Assembly (NCBI RefSeq): GCF_016097405.1
Contig: NZ_JAEHGD010000002.1
Coordinates: forward strand, 259,876-323,875
Length of the DNA: 64,000 nt
DNA from: a methane-oxidizing endosymbiont of Gigantopelta aegis
GTDB lineage: Bacteria > Pseudomonadota > Gammaproteobacteria > Methylococcales > Methylomonadaceae
Reading direction: 5' to 3'
This document shows positions 49,984 to 59,032 of the stretch, in pieces. Both the position numbers and the translations under genes were made by a program. The notes under the pieces were generated by a model. That model saw only the letters and a program-made list of their open reading frames with translations. It searched no databases and had not been told where the DNA came from. Position 1 is the first letter of the stretch; each line of letters starts with the position of its first letter.

Positions 49984-50325
49984 ATGCTCTTGCCGTATAA
50001 ACAAAAGGCAGTTTTAAAATCAAATGGTTATGATCGATCATACAACAAATCCCTTAGAAATATCCTGATTAGGGTTAAATCGGCTGTAAATTTATCATAC
50101 AAGTTACGTCTGCGTAACATCAGATAGTAACTGGTTTGGTATGGCGGTTTTTATCGGTTTATTGCTGGATTATTGGGCTTGGTAAGGCTTGATTGCGACG
50201 GATTGGTATTTTGTGATTTAGTTGACTATCCTTTTAGTAAAACAGGAGGGGGGTCACAGATAATATTATTGTTGTGCAATAAGCTGAACCGCAAAGAGAA
50301 TATAAAACTTTATTTTCAGAGAATC

Positions 50326-50931
50326 ATGGGTATTTACAAATATCATCATTATCGTGTTAGTTGTCACTATAACAATCAGCCTGGCTTTACGCTGATTGAA
50401 GTATTGGTTTCTATGGTTATTCTGAGTATAGGCTTGTTAGGTATTTTTGCCATGCAATCACGGGCATTGATGGATAATCAGGATGCTTATTTACGCACTC
50501 AGGCCGTTTTTTTGGCGTATGACATGAGTGACAGAATTAGGGCGAATGCCACACATTGGGAATCTAAACTGGCAAGTCTTAGCGATATTTTGACGCAAGC
50601 CGAGTCATTTAAACTGCCAGGTGCTGGTAGTCCACAGCATCCTTTTTGTAGCGCTTATGATCCCACAACCGTAAATCTTGCTTCACCACTGGCGACACCA
50701 ATAGCTTGTAGTCAACAACAAATGGCTGAATATGATACCTATCGTTGGCTGCAAGATGTCAAATCTGTGTTACCTGGTGGGGCAGTGGCGATAGAGGCGG
50801 CAGCCGACCCAAATACAGCGAGTACGGATCTGAAGATTATCCGATTGACCATTAGCTGGCAAAGAGTCAATCAAAATATTAACGATAAACTGGGCAGCGA
50901 TGCGTCCTATTCACTGGATGTTAGGTTATGA
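50326..50931 (+). CDS. pilV: Type IV pilus minor pilin PilV
   Basis: 201 residues from the ATG at 50326, giving a 21-residue leader ending QPG and then FTLIEVLVSMVILSIGLLG, the N-methylated pilin helix with Glu5. The DNQDAYLRTQAVFLAYDMSD and DRIRAN segments are PilV/PilX-operon typical. Cleavage by PilD after Gly is expected. The open frame extends back to 50173, but that region is not pilin-like. First gene of the minor pilin operon; overlaps pilW by four bases (ATGA). Confidence 0.88.
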   Translation: MGIYKYHHYRVSCHYNNQPGFTLIEVLVSMVILSIGLLGIFAMQSRALMDNQDAYLRTQAVFLAYDMSDRIRANATHWESKLASLSDILTQAESFKLPGAGSPQHPFCSAYDPTTVNLASPLATPIACSQQQMAEYDTYRWLQDVKSVLPGGAVAIEAAADPNTASTDLKIIRLTISWQRVNQNINDKLGSDASYSLDVRL

Positions 50932-51839
50932 AATATAAACAAAGCGGTTTTACCTTGATTGAGTTGATGATCGGTCTGCTGCTCGGGATGGCGCTGATTG
51001 CCGGTGTCGTTAAGGTTTTTATCGATAGCGGCAATAGTTTCAGGAAGCAAAAAACCTTAAGTTACCTGGTTGAAGATGGGCGTTATGTGATGGAGGTGTT
51101 GGCCAGAGAGTTCAGGCGGGCAGGGTTTTTACGCAATCGTTATGCCGCTGGCGGTACAGCTGATTCGGTTTTTATTCCAGATAGCGGTGCAGGATCAAAT
51201 GGGGTATTAGACTCAGGAATTGACCTGGCTGGTAGGGAATATATTAAGGGTGACTTTAATAAAGATGGCTTTGAAGATGCGTATGATATTAATCATGTGG
51301 TATTTCGCTATCAATTAAATGATAGTAATGATTTGGCTTTCAATAATCCGAATTATGCATTGTCACCCTGCACCAGAAATATTCATTTGACGGACGGAGA
51401 AGACCCTGTAAATGACAAGATTGTTGTCACAATATATTTCTATGTGGCCTTGGATTCAACGAATACGCCAGTGCTTTATTGTAAAGCAAAACGAGAGAAC
51501 CTGGACGACTCATCTAAAAACAAAACGTCAAGTGCCGTAACTTTAATTTCAAATGTTGAAAAGTTATTTGTTTTATATGGGCATGATAAGGATGGGGATG
51601 GATTTGCAAATCAATATTTACGGGCGGATCAAGTCGATGATCAAGTCGATCCATTTGGCTGGGAGAAAATAGTCAGTGTACGCTTATATTTAGTGTTAGC
51701 GAGTGAAGAGAAGAATGTTGTTTTAAAAACACCTGGCTATACCCTCGATGGACGGTCGTATACCGTCAACGCGCCCGATGATAAGCGTTTGTATAAGGTA
51801 TTTAGCACAACGATTGCCTTGAGAAATGACGAGAAATGA
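50928..51839 (+). CDS. pilW: Type IV pilus minor pilin PilW
   Basis: 303 residues. Short leader MKYKQSG, then FTLIELMIGLLLGMALIAGV. The body has REFRRAGFLRNRYAAGG and ends with a beta-rich C-terminal domain, typical for PilW. Minor pilins initiate pilus assembly from the inner membrane. Confidence 0.9.
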   Translation: MKYKQSGFTLIELMIGLLLGMALIAGVVKVFIDSGNSFRKQKTLSYLVEDGRYVMEVLAREFRRAGFLRNRYAAGGTADSVFIPDSGAGSNGVLDSGIDLAGREYIKGDFNKDGFEDAYDINHVVFRYQLNDSNDLAFNNPNYALSPCTRNIHLTDGEDPVNDKIVVTIYFYVALDSTNTPVLYCKAKRENLDDSSKNKTSSAVTLISNVEKLFVLYGHDKDGDGFANQYLRADQVDDQVDPFGWEKIVSVRLYLVLASEEKNVVLKTPGYTLDGRSYTVNAPDDKRLYKVFSTTIALRNDEK

Positions 51840-51843
51840 CGAG

Positions 51844-52401
51844 ATGAATAAAAGACAACACGGGGCGGTACTGATATTTTCGTTAGTGATGTTGTTGTTG
51901 ATAACCTTAGTCGGCGTCAACATGATTCAGCAAAACAGACTCCAGTTTATGATGGCGGCAAATATGCAAGGCCAGACAACCCTGTTTGCTTCTGCTGAAA
52001 ATATTCTTGAGTTGGCTGAAAGCTATATTGAAAAACAGCGTTATTATGATGGTACGTCTACCTGTAAAACTTTCGATGCAAAGTTTGTACAACTGGTTCC
52101 TGAGGATATTACAGCAAAAACAGAGCTGAATTTGTCTGCTGATACCATAGCATCTGGAGTTGAGGTCAAAATCGCTCAAACAGCCTGTATTCCAACAGCA
52201 GGAGAAAATTCTGGAGAGGAGGTAGTGTGTCCGGTTCCTAGTGGTTCTAATGGCGGCTGGAGCGCTGATGATAAGCCATGCAATCAGTCTATTTTTACCG
52301 CATGTACTACCGAAATCTATACTATTCGTGTGACTGCACCTAATTCTACAACAGGGGGGCAACGAATCGTGGAGTCTAAGTATGCCATTTCATGTTCATG
52401 A
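51844..52401 (+). CDS. pilX: Type IV pilus assembly protein PilX
   Basis: 185 residues from 51844, MNKRQHGAVLIFSLVMLLLI, the QxGxxLI(F/V)SLxxLLxxT pattern of PilX proteins; no Glu5 in the usual sense. An in-frame ATG at 51826 exists but overlaps pilW by 14 bases. Four Cys in the C-terminal half suggest disulfides. Follows pilW directly. Confidence 0.85.
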   Translation: MNKRQHGAVLIFSLVMLLLITLVGVNMIQQNRLQFMMAANMQGQTTLFASAENILELAESYIEKQRYYDGTSTCKTFDAKFVQLVPEDITAKTELNLSADTIASGVEVKIAQTACIPTAGENSGEEVVCPVPSGSNGGWSADDKPCNQSIFTACTTEIYTIRVTAPNSTTGGQRIVESKYAISCS

Positions 52402-52448
52402 CAAGTGATGTTGCATGCGTTATTTAAAGTGTTATAAGGGGAAATAAA

Positions 52449-53633
52449 ATGAAGAGAAAAGCTAAAAATTCCATCATGATGTCAATAGCTTTGCTATTGT
52501 CGGTTGGCGGTGCCATGTTACTTCCGGTATCGGCTTATGCTGATTCCAAAAACTCAAACAATTCTGACAGTTCATCTGACAGTTCATCCGACAGTTCATC
52601 CGACAGTTCATCTGACAGTGATTTTCGAGGTGAGGAAGATGAAGACAAAAAAATAATCATTTGCCATGTGCCAAAGGGCAATCCTGCCAACAGGCACACC
52701 ATTCATATCGGTTTCAGTGCCTGGCCTGCGCATAGAGATAATCATGGCGGAGATTATCTAGGTTCTTGTAATAACCCACCTTCAACACCTGATACCACTA
52801 CCAAAACTGTTGAGAAGCTAGTTGTTATTAAAGATTGTACCGGGGAATATCGAAAAACACTGGTTGAACTCACTCAGTCTTATTTTGATCCTGTGATTGT
52901 GAATGATGATGCCTTAGATGATGAGGATATGGTGGTTGCCTTGAGCCAATGCCTGGATAAGGGTGATAGCAGTGATAGCAGTGATAGCAGTGATAGTAAT
53001 AAAACGGACAGTGGTCATTATCGGGCAGACAGCGGTAAAGGCAAAGGCCATGACAGCGTTTCGGACAGCGGCAAACATCACCGCATTAGTGGTTGTAAAA
53101 ACCGGGACTCAAGCGACTCGCATCACGATTCAACAAGTGACTCTAAAGAATCAGATTCCAGCAAGAATTACCATAAAAAACTGACTGAACGTAAAAAACA
53201 TTTTGATTCTTCTCATTCACATGGTGACAGTAGCCTGAATATTTCCGACAGCAGTATGGATGACAGTGGTGTTTATACAGAATATAAAAAATGTGTGGAC
53301 TCTGATTCTGCGCATAAAGGTGATTCGGGTAAAGGCGACTCAGGTCATAAGTATCGAATTATGAACAATTGTTCTAATGCTAAAGAGATTAAAGATGCGA
53401 TTAAAGCCCATAAAGAAAAAGTACGTAATGATGAGAAATACCTAAAAAGACCGATCGTTCTTAAAGAAAGCACCTTGATCGACAAGCGCATTAAAGCGGC
53501 TGTTGATGCTTGTCTTGACCCTGACCAAGGCGGTGGAGTCAAGGAAATCGTACCTCCATCTTCAGATCCAGATAATCCAGGCCACACTGGCTATAGCGGC
53601 CGATTAAACTGGAGAGAAATTACTAACCCATAG
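52449..53633 (+). CDS. Secreted Ser-Asp-repeat protein in the minor pilin operon, unrecognised
   Basis: 394 residues: a signal peptide (MSIALLLSVGGAMLLPVSAYA, cleavage near 32) and a body rich in Ser-Asp runs (SDSSSDSSSDSSSDSSSDSD, about 39-58, and further SDSSDSSDS, DSG stretches). It contains the HVPKGNPANRHTIHIGFSAW and HGGDYLGSC block (about 74-108), a Cys-containing motif seen in other secreted bacterial proteins. The rest is Lys/His-rich and very charged. It occupies the place normally taken by the very large PilY1 adhesin between pilX and pilE. It may be a secreted calcium- or metal-binding surface protein; no catalytic motif is visible. ATAAGGGGAAATAA precedes the ATG. Confidence 0.75.
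   Translation: MKRKAKNSIMMSIALLLSVGGAMLLPVSAYADSKNSNNSDSSSDSSSDSSSDSSSDSDFRGEEDEDKKIIICHVPKGNPANRHTIHIGFSAWPAHRDNHGGDYLGSCNNPPSTPDTTTKTVEKLVVIKDCTGEYRKTLVELTQSYFDPVIVNDDALDDEDMVVALSQCLDKGDSSDSSDSSDSNKTDSGHYRADSGKGKGHDSVSDSGKHHRISGCKNRDSSDSHHDSTSDSKESDSSKNYHKKLTERKKHFDSSHSHGDSSLNISDSSMDDSGVYTEYKKCVDSDSAHKGDSGKGDSGHKYRIMNNCSNAKEIKDAIKAHKEKVRNDEKYLKRPIVLKESTLIDKRIKAAVDACLDPDQGGGVKEIVPPSSDPDNPGHTGYSGRLNWREITNP
52566..52613 (+). repeat. Tandem 12-nt coding repeat (Ser-Asp)
   Basis: Four units of GACAGTTCATCY in frame, encoding Asp-Ser-Ser-Ser. A second tract of about four 9-nt GATAGCAGT units lies at 52965-53000. Repeat length may vary by slippage, but always in codon multiples (4 and 3 codons). 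Confidence 0.85.
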
Positions 53634-53642
53634 ATGTTTTGT

Positions 53643-53676
53643 AATCCCCCGCTGGCATTAAAGCCGGTGGGGGATT
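53643..53676 (+). terminator. Stable hairpin after the Ser-Asp-repeat gene
   Basis: 14-bp stem AATCCCCCGCTGGC / GCCGGTGGGGGATT with two G-U pairs and loop ATTAAA, followed by TT. It would end or attenuate transcription between the Ser-Asp gene and the fimT-like gene. Confidence 0.7.
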
Positions 53677-53729
53677 TAAGCATAATGGATGATTGTAGGT
53701 GCATGTAAAAGAGCGCTTTTATTTTTGAT

Positions 53730-54377
53730 ATGGAACATGTCATGCAAAAGACTACTAAGACCCAGGTTATGTTTAGTCAAGTGGTTCCTGACGATGAATT
53801 TACCCAGCACCTCGTAATGCCTCCCCATTTAGGGCGAGGTAAGGTGCGGGCTTTATCCATCACTTCACGAGGTGCTGGGTTCACATTGATTGAACTGCTT
53901 ATGGTCATGGCCATTATGTCGATTATATTGTCGATTGGTGTGCCATCGTTTCAGAGCATGATAACGAATAATCGTCTGACAACACAGGCGAATAGTATGG
54001 TGGGTGCCTTAAATATTGCACGCAGTGAGGCGGTAAAAAGAAATCAGTTATTGGTTGTAGGCAAAACTGGCACAGATTGGAAAGATGGCTGGCAGGTTTT
54101 TGTAGATGCCAATAGTAATCAAACATTTGATACGGGCGAAGAAGTGATACGAAAATATAGCGGTATTACGTCCGGTTTTTTCATCAACTCTTCCTCTTCA
54201 TTTGACAATTACGTTGCCTATCGTCCTGATGGGCGTAGCAATACTAACGGACACTTTTATTTTTGCTCGCCGAGTCAGCAGGCAATATTCAGAAAAGTGG
54301 TTGTTGCCGCTTCTGGTCGTATTCGCACTGAAACGTCTAAAAATAGTTCGGAAACTTATTCTGGCGTATGTTCATGA
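53730..54377 (+). CDS. GspH/FimT-family pseudopilin with an unusual leader
   Basis: 215 residues in the longest frame. The pilin signal GAGFTLIELLMVMAIMSIIL lies unusually far in, at about 48-67, then a GspH/FimT-like body (NNRLTTQANSMVGALNIARS, WQVFVDANSN). The 20-25 residues before it are encoded by a hairpin element (53802-53880). Start is uncertain: the upstream ATG at 53730 gives a leader near 50 residues, whereas an in-frame ATG at 53817 inside the repeat gives MPPHLGRGKVRALSITSRGAG, a 21-residue basic leader of normal size. PilD cleavage after Gly fits either. Confidence 0.85.
   Translation: MEHVMQKTTKTQVMFSQVVPDDEFTQHLVMPPHLGRGKVRALSITSRGAGFTLIELLMVMAIMSIILSIGVPSFQSMITNNRLTTQANSMVGALNIARSEAVKRNQLLVVGKTGTDWKDGWQVFVDANSNQTFDTGEEVIRKYSGITSGFFINSSSSFDNYVAYRPDGRSNTNGHFYFCSPSQQAIFRKVVVAASGRIRTETSKNSSETYSGVCS
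53802..53880. repeat. Inverted repeat inserted in the prepilin leader region
   Basis: A 79-bp unit with ends ACCCAGCACCTCGT and ACGAGGTGCTGGGT (14 bp, exact complement). It is translated in frame as part of the fimT-like leader. It resembles a REP or small mobile palindromic unit. Confidence 0.8.
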
Positions 54378-55687
54378 AATTCATAACGTTCTATCTCGTT
54401 AGCCTCTCATTTGCCATTGTTGTTTTTTATGCGGTTGCGGCTGTCTATTTTCCGCAACTCTATATTTTTGCGACCTACGAAGATATGTATGGCGAATGGG
54501 GGCAGGCTTTTTTCTTCCTGGCAACCTTTATTTTTTCAACCTTGAATGCCATCAATTCCGCTACTGGGCGTTACCGGTGGTTTTTTATGTTGTTGGCATT
54601 GGCTAGTTTTTATACCTTTATGGAAGAAATTTCCTGGGGACAACGGCTGTTAGGATACGATACCCCAGAATTTTTTGCCAAACATAGCTATCAAGATGAA
54701 GCCAATTTACATAATCTGTTAACGGGCCCTGTTGAAAGCTGGACGAAAACAGCGCTGACTTATCTGATTACCCTGGGTCTTATAGGTTATGGTGTAATTT
54801 TTCCCATTGCGTTAAAAATGCAGTGGAAACCGGCTTTATGGCTGGCACAATTAGGCGTTGTTGCGCCGCCTCTTGCTTTGTTACCGGCTTTTTTATTTGG
54901 TGGGCTGTTTGAGCTGGAGTTGTTTTCATTTAATGAAGCGGAAGTCGCAGAGCTTTTGGTTGCGATGGCAATGAGCTTTACGGCCTTGAATTTTTGGCTG
55001 CAACAACATCAATCGAGTCCATCGAAAAGATTGTTATATTTTATGGTTACGACCGTTGTTGTTTTGGTAGCGGCTTTTATAACCACACAAACATTATTGC
55101 ATAATCCCCGGCAAAAAGCAGAAATTACCCATCGTTTGGCGAATGGTTATGACAAGTTTGCCGATCGTTATGAACGTTACGATCATTATCTGGCGGTGGC
55201 AAAAGTATTACAATACTATGATCAGCTAAAACCGGATAACACGGTCGTGTTACGACGAATCGCTGATAATTATGAATTATTGGGCAACCCTGAAAAAGCA
55301 CGGGAGTTTCTTTATCGAGCGATTGAGGTAGGCTTAAAACGGGTCAATAAAGACCCGGATAATGTTCCGGCCAATATTTCGCTAGCCAAAAGTTATCATC
55401 GGGTTAAACGTCCTGAAAAAGTCTATTTTTATGGTGCGCATGCGTATGATATTGCCTTGCAGCGTTATCAGGAGGCTGATAATAATAGAGATAAAGCCTA
55501 TTGGGCCTATTGGCTGGCAAAAGCCTGTGAGCAAGTCAATAAACAACCGGAAGCCTTAAAATATTTCCGGCGTGCGTATAAGCTTGATCCCGATAATTAT
55601 CGGTACGAGAGAGCTTATTACCAAAAACGCCATTTAATGGAGAACTATTATGATGAGGACTGGGCAGAACGCCTTTACTCTGATTGA
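54374..55687 (+). CDS. Multi-pass membrane protein with TPR tail, in pilin operon
   Basis: 437 residues from the ATG at 54374, which overlaps the fimT-like stop (ATGA). Seven to eight hydrophobic helices (to about residue 245) are followed by a soluble tail with TPR-like repeats (ADNYELLGNPEKAREFLYRA, AKSYHRVKRPEKVYFYGAHA and LAKACEQVNKQPEALKYFRR). A central motif FMEEISWGQRLLGYDTPEFF is conserved-looking and polar. No family recognised. Its close coupling to pilin genes suggests a role in pilus or envelope assembly, but this is inference. Confidence 0.7.
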   Translation: MKFITFYLVSLSFAIVVFYAVAAVYFPQLYIFATYEDMYGEWGQAFFFLATFIFSTLNAINSATGRYRWFFMLLALASFYTFMEEISWGQRLLGYDTPEFFAKHSYQDEANLHNLLTGPVESWTKTALTYLITLGLIGYGVIFPIALKMQWKPALWLAQLGVVAPPLALLPAFLFGGLFELELFSFNEAEVAELLVAMAMSFTALNFWLQQHQSSPSKRLLYFMVTTVVVLVAAFITTQTLLHNPRQKAEITHRLANGYDKFADRYERYDHYLAVAKVLQYYDQLKPDNTVVLRRIADNYELLGNPEKAREFLYRAIEVGLKRVNKDPDNVPANISLAKSYHRVKRPEKVYFYGAHAYDIALQRYQEADNNRDKAYWAYWLAKACEQVNKQPEALKYFRRAYKLDPDNYRYERAYYQKRHLMENYYDEDWAERLYSD

Positions 55688-56075
55688 GTTAATGATAGCC
55701 GTTGCTATTGTCGGTATTTTGGCATCGATTGTGTATCCTTCTTATCAGAGCTATATAACAAAAAGTAAAGAGGCGGCCGCTCAAGCCGCTTTGGTTTCAT
55801 TTGCCAGTGCGATGAGTCAGTATTATATGGAGGACATGAGTTATAAAGGAGCGGCAGGGACGCAAGCAAGTCCTACCGATACAGGAACACCCTGGATATT
55901 TTCCGATCAGGTGCCTCTTGATAGTGGCACTAAAACCTACGATTTAACAATTGATTCTGCGACTGATGCAACATTTAAATTAAAAGCCACGCCGGTAGAT
56001 AGTAGTTGGAGAACGTTTTGTATCGATGAACAGGGGATAAAAGACGATTGTAATGGTACCAACAACTGGGATTAG
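55650..56075 (+). CDS. pilE: Type IV pilin PilE-like
   Basis: 141 residues. Short leader MMRTGQNA, then FTLIELMIAVAIVGILASIV with Glu5 and SYQSYITKSKEAAAQAALVS. Two Cys near the C-terminus (TFCIDEQGIKDDC) form the D-region pair. The residue before Phe1 is Ala instead of Gly, which is unusual for PilD substrates. The start overlaps the previous gene by 38 bases. Last gene of the pilin operon. Confidence 0.9.
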   Translation: MMRTGQNAFTLIELMIAVAIVGILASIVYPSYQSYITKSKEAAAQAALVSFASAMSQYYMEDMSYKGAAGTQASPTDTGTPWIFSDQVPLDSGTKTYDLTIDSATDATFKLKATPVDSSWRTFCIDEQGIKDDCNGTNNWD

Positions 56076-56096
56076 ATTGACTCTGTCTAGCTGCGT

Positions 56097-56131
56097 TCTC
56101 TGATTCCTGCGGTCTGCTGAGGAATCAGAGA
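56097..56131. terminator. Hairpin between pilE and acs (convergent)
   Basis: Stem TCTCTGATTCCT / AGGAATCAGAGA, loop of 11 bases, with no T tract. It sits between the two convergent stops. Confidence 0.6.
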
Positions 56132-56154
56132 GTAGCGCTCTAGGTGTATTTAAA

Positions 56155-58092
56155 TTAATGATTCACCCTGTTTTCAATCAGGTCAGTCACGACCGAAGGG
56201 TCGGCTAAGGTGGAAGTATCGCCGAGGTTGTCGAGTTCATTGGCGGCTATTTTACGCAATATGCGGCGCATGATTTTACCAGAGCGGGTTTTAGGAAGGC
56301 CGGGTGCCCACTGGATGACGTCGGGTGTGGCGATGGGGCCGATTTCTTTTCTGACCTGTTGGATGAGTTCTTGTCGCAGTGTTTCGCTGGGTTTTACGCC
56401 GACATTTAAGGTGACATAGGCATAGATGCCTTGTCCTTTTATATCATGCGGGAAGCCGACCACGGCCGCTTCTGCAACATCGTCATGCAGAACTAAGGCG
56501 CTTTCAATTTCTGCAGTGCCCATGCGGTGGCCGGAGACATTAATCACATCATCAACCCGGCCGGTGATCCAGTAATAGCCATCTTTGTCACGCCGTGCGC
56601 CATCGCCGGTAAAATAGTAGCCGGGGTAGTTTTTGTAATACGTATCTATAAAGCGTTGGTGATTGCCGTATAGCGAGCGTGCCTGGCCGGGCCAGGGTGC
56701 GCTGATGGTGAGCAGGCCTTCCGCTTCGCCTTCGAGCTCATGACCGTCGTTGTCAAGAATTTGGGGCTGTATGCCAAAGAAGGGCAGGGTGGCCGACCCC
56801 GGTTTTAGGTCGGTTGCACCAGGCAGTGGCGTGATCAGGATACCGCCGGTTTCGGTTTGCCACCAGGTATCGACGATGGGACAACGGCCGTTGCCGACGA
56901 CATGATAATACCATTCCCAGGCTTCGGGGTTGATAGGCTCGCCGACGCTACCTAAAATTCTTAAGCTGCTACGGTCGGTACGGGCGACAAAATCATCGCC
57001 TTGCGCCATCAGTGCGCGAATCGCTGTGGGAGCGGTATAAAAAATATTGACCTGGTGTTTGTCGATGACACGCCAGAAGCGGTCGGCTTCAGGGTAGGTG
57101 GGGACGCCTTCAAACATTAAGGTGGTTGCGCCGTTACACAGCGGGCCATAAATAATATAGGAATGGCCGGTTATCCAGCCGATGTCGGCGGTGCACCAGT
57201 AAATATCGCCTTCATGATAATCAAAAATATATTTATGGGTGATGGCAGAATAGAGTAGATAACCGCCGGTGGTATGCAGAACGCCTTTAGGTTTACCGGT
57301 GGAGCCGGATGTGTACAGAATAAACAAGGGGTCTTCAGCATCCATAACTTCAGGTGTGCACTCACTCGAAGCTGTTTTCATCGCCTGGTGATACCAGATG
57401 TCGCGGCCTTCTGTCCAAGGTATGTCATTACCGCTGTTTTGGATGACGATGATATGTTCGATACATGGGCATTGAGCTGCGGCAATATCGGCATGGGTTT
57501 TGGACGGGATAGTTTTGCCGCCGCGATAACCTTCATCGGCGCAAATCAGGATTTTACAATCGGCGTCGAGGATGCGGTCTTTTAAGGCATCGGCTGAAAA
57601 GCCGCCGAATACGATGGAATGAATGGCGCCAATGCGAGTACAGGCCAGGATAACGCTGGCGGCTTCGGCCAGCATGGGCAGGTAAATACAGACACGGTCG
57701 CCTTTACGGACACCGAGTGATTTTAATACATTGGCAAATTTACAGACCTGCTCGTGCAGTTCTCGATACGTTATTTTTTTATCCTGACCTGGGTCGTCGC
57801 CTTCCCAGATGATAGCGGTTTGATCGCCGCGGGTGGCCAGATGTCTGTCCAGGCAGTTGACGCTGACATTGAGTTGACCGCCTTCAAACCAGCGGATTTT
57901 ACCTTCTGGAAAGTCGTATTCCAGGGTGTTATCCCAGGGTTTTATCCAGTCCAGAAAGGTTTTGGCCTGTTCTGACCAGAATGTTTCTGGGTCATCGATG
58001 GATTGCTGGTAAAGTTCTTGATAACGCGCTTTGTCAATATGGGCGCGACGTGCAATTTCAGGGGCTACCGGGTAAATTTTGTGTTCAGACAT
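56155..58092 (-). CDS. acs: Acetyl-CoA synthetase
   Basis: 645 residues, the usual size. AMP-binding motif [20 protein letters not shown] (about 250-269), [10 protein letters not shown] (about 406-415), [11 protein letters not shown] and the C-terminal [17 protein letters not shown] (about 600-616) with the Lys that is reversibly acetylated. It makes acetyl-CoA from acetate, CoA and ATP. Convergent with pilE, upstream neighbour gluQ is on the same strand. Confidence 0.97.
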   Translation of the reverse strand: MSEHKIYPVAPEIARRAHIDKARYQELYQQSIDDPETFWSEQAKTFLDWIKPWDNTLEYDFPEGKIRWFEGGQLNVSVNCLDRHLATRGDQTAIIWEGDDPGQDKKITYRELHEQVCKFANVLKSLGVRKGDRVCIYLPMLAEAASVILACTRIGAIHSIVFGGFSADALKDRILDADCKILICADEGYRGGKTIPSKTHADIAAAQCPCIEHIIVIQNSGNDIPWTEGRDIWYHQAMKTASSECTPEVMDAEDPLFILYTSGSTGKPKGVLHTTGGYLLYSAITHKYIFDYHEGDIYWCTADIGWITGHSYIIYGPLCNGATTLMFEGVPTYPEADRFWRVIDKHQVNIFYTAPTAIRALMAQGDDFVARTDRSSLRILGSVGEPINPEAWEWYYHVVGNGRCPIVDTWWQTETGGILITPLPGATDLKPGSATLPFFGIQPQILDNDGHELEGEAEGLLTISAPWPGQARSLYGNHQRFIDTYYKNYPGYYFTGDGARRDKDGYYWITGRVDDVINVSGHRMGTAEIESALVLHDDVAEAAVVGFPHDIKGQGIYAYVTLNVGVKPSETLRQELIQQVRKEIGPIATPDVIQWAPGLPKTRSGKIMRRILRKIAANELDNLGDTSTLADPSVVTDLIENRVNH

Positions 58093-58129
58093 GTGGCATT
58101 CCTTTTACTGATCGAATTAGCAAAATACC

Positions 58130-59032
58130 TTAGTCAATTTGATTTGAAATTGCACGAATTTTTTTTAGCTTATCGACTTGCCAATGGGGTATAGCCCAGT
58201 CGAGTACATCCTGTGCAGAAGCATGTTTTAATTCTGATGGGGGGTGTTGATTTAATTTTTGTAATAAATGCCACAGCGTTTGACCGGGGTTGTGTGCAGA
58301 TACGGCTTCGGCCTGCGTTTGTTTACTCAGTTTTATGCCATGCGAGTCAACGATGAGTGGGATATGCATGTATTCAGGTTGAGCTAAATCTAATTGTTGC
58401 TGAATATAAAGCTGGCGTGTGGTTGAGTCGAGTAAATCAAGGCCGCGAACAACCTGGGTGATGTGTTGCTGTTGTTCGTCAATAACGACGGCGAGCTGAT
58501 AGGCGATGATGTTATCTTTGCGTTTGACAATGAAATCGCCTGTGGTTTGAGGCAGGCATTGTTGAATTTTGCCTTGCAGGCGGTCGATAAAATGAATAGG
58601 CTGGGCATCGGTTTTGATGCGCAGTGCATAAGGCTGTTGTGAGGTATGGGTGTTTTTGCGGCAAAATCCAGGGTAAACAGAACCTGATTGCGCCAGTTTT
58701 TTACGGCTGCAGGAGCAAGGATACAGCATGCCATTTTGGTAAAGCCGGTCGATAGCGGCGTCATAATCTGCAATATGCTGGCTTTGATAATAAACAGGGC
58801 CATCCCAATATAGTCCAAGTTTGTCCAGAATAAACAGGATTTGATCGCTTGCCTCCGGCAGAATCCGAAACCGGTCTAAGTCATCAATGCGTAAACGCCA
58901 TTGGCCATGATGATGGCGGGCGTCAAGAAAGCTGGCCAGGGCTGTATAAAGTGAGCCAAGGTGTAACGGGCCGGTTGGGGAGGGTGCAAACCGACCGATA
59001 TAGGGCTGTTTTCCGGTTTCTGAAGCGTTCAA
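58130..59032 (-). CDS. gluQ: Glutamyl-Q tRNA(Asp) synthetase
   Basis: 300 residues, the short GluRS-like enzyme without anticodon domain. [20 protein letters not shown] (HIGH-type motif, about 13-32), Zn ligands in [10 protein letters not shown] (about 103-112) with YPGFCR (about 119-124), and IKLSKQ (KMSKS-type, about 232-237). It attaches glutamate to queuosine in tRNA-Asp. The start overlaps the dksA stop by four bases, the usual dksA-gluQ order. Confidence 0.95.
   Translation of the reverse strand: MNASETGKQPYIGRFAPSPTGPLHLGSLYTALASFLDARHHHGQWRLRIDDLDRFRILPEASDQILFILDKLGLYWDGPVYYQSQHIADYDAAIDRLYQNGMLYPCSCSRKKLAQSGSVYPGFCRKNTHTSQQPYALRIKTDAQPIHFIDRLQGKIQQCLPQTTGDFIVKRKDNIIAYQLAVVIDEQQQHITQVVRGLDLLDSTTRQLYIQQQLDLAQPEYMHIPLIVDSHGIKLSKQTQAEAVSAHNPGQTLWHLLQKLNQHPPSELKHASAQDVLDWAIPHWQVDKLKKIRAISNQID

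Larger units (their letters stand above)
49681..50123. repeat. Outer inverted repeat pair enclosing nested repeats
   Basis: CTGATGTTACGCA at 49681-49693 is the exact complement of TGCGTAACATCAG at 50111-50123. The 443 bp between contain the other inverted pair and the palindrome. No clear target duplication is seen at the edges. Confidence 0.6.
49367..50325. other. Gene-free repeat block between the 96-aa gene and pilV
   Basis: About 960 bases without a convincing gene. It holds a MITE (49381-49503), an outer inverted pair CTGATGTTACGCA (49681-49693 and 50111-50123), an inner inverted pair TTAAATGYGAATTAAGAGCT (49732-49751 and 49851-49870) and a perfect 28-nt palindrome (49956-49983). The last 200 bases before 50326 should carry the promoter of the pilin operon. 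Confidence 0.7.

Noticed and set aside
50173-50325. 51-residue N-terminal extension of PilV
   Set aside because: The pilin leader should be short; the extension is not pilin-like, and the ATG at 50326 gives a normal leader length.
52566-53000. CRISPR-like appearance of short tandem repeats
   Set aside because: Units are 12 and 9 bases, in coding frame, without spacers; they encode Ser-Asp repeats.
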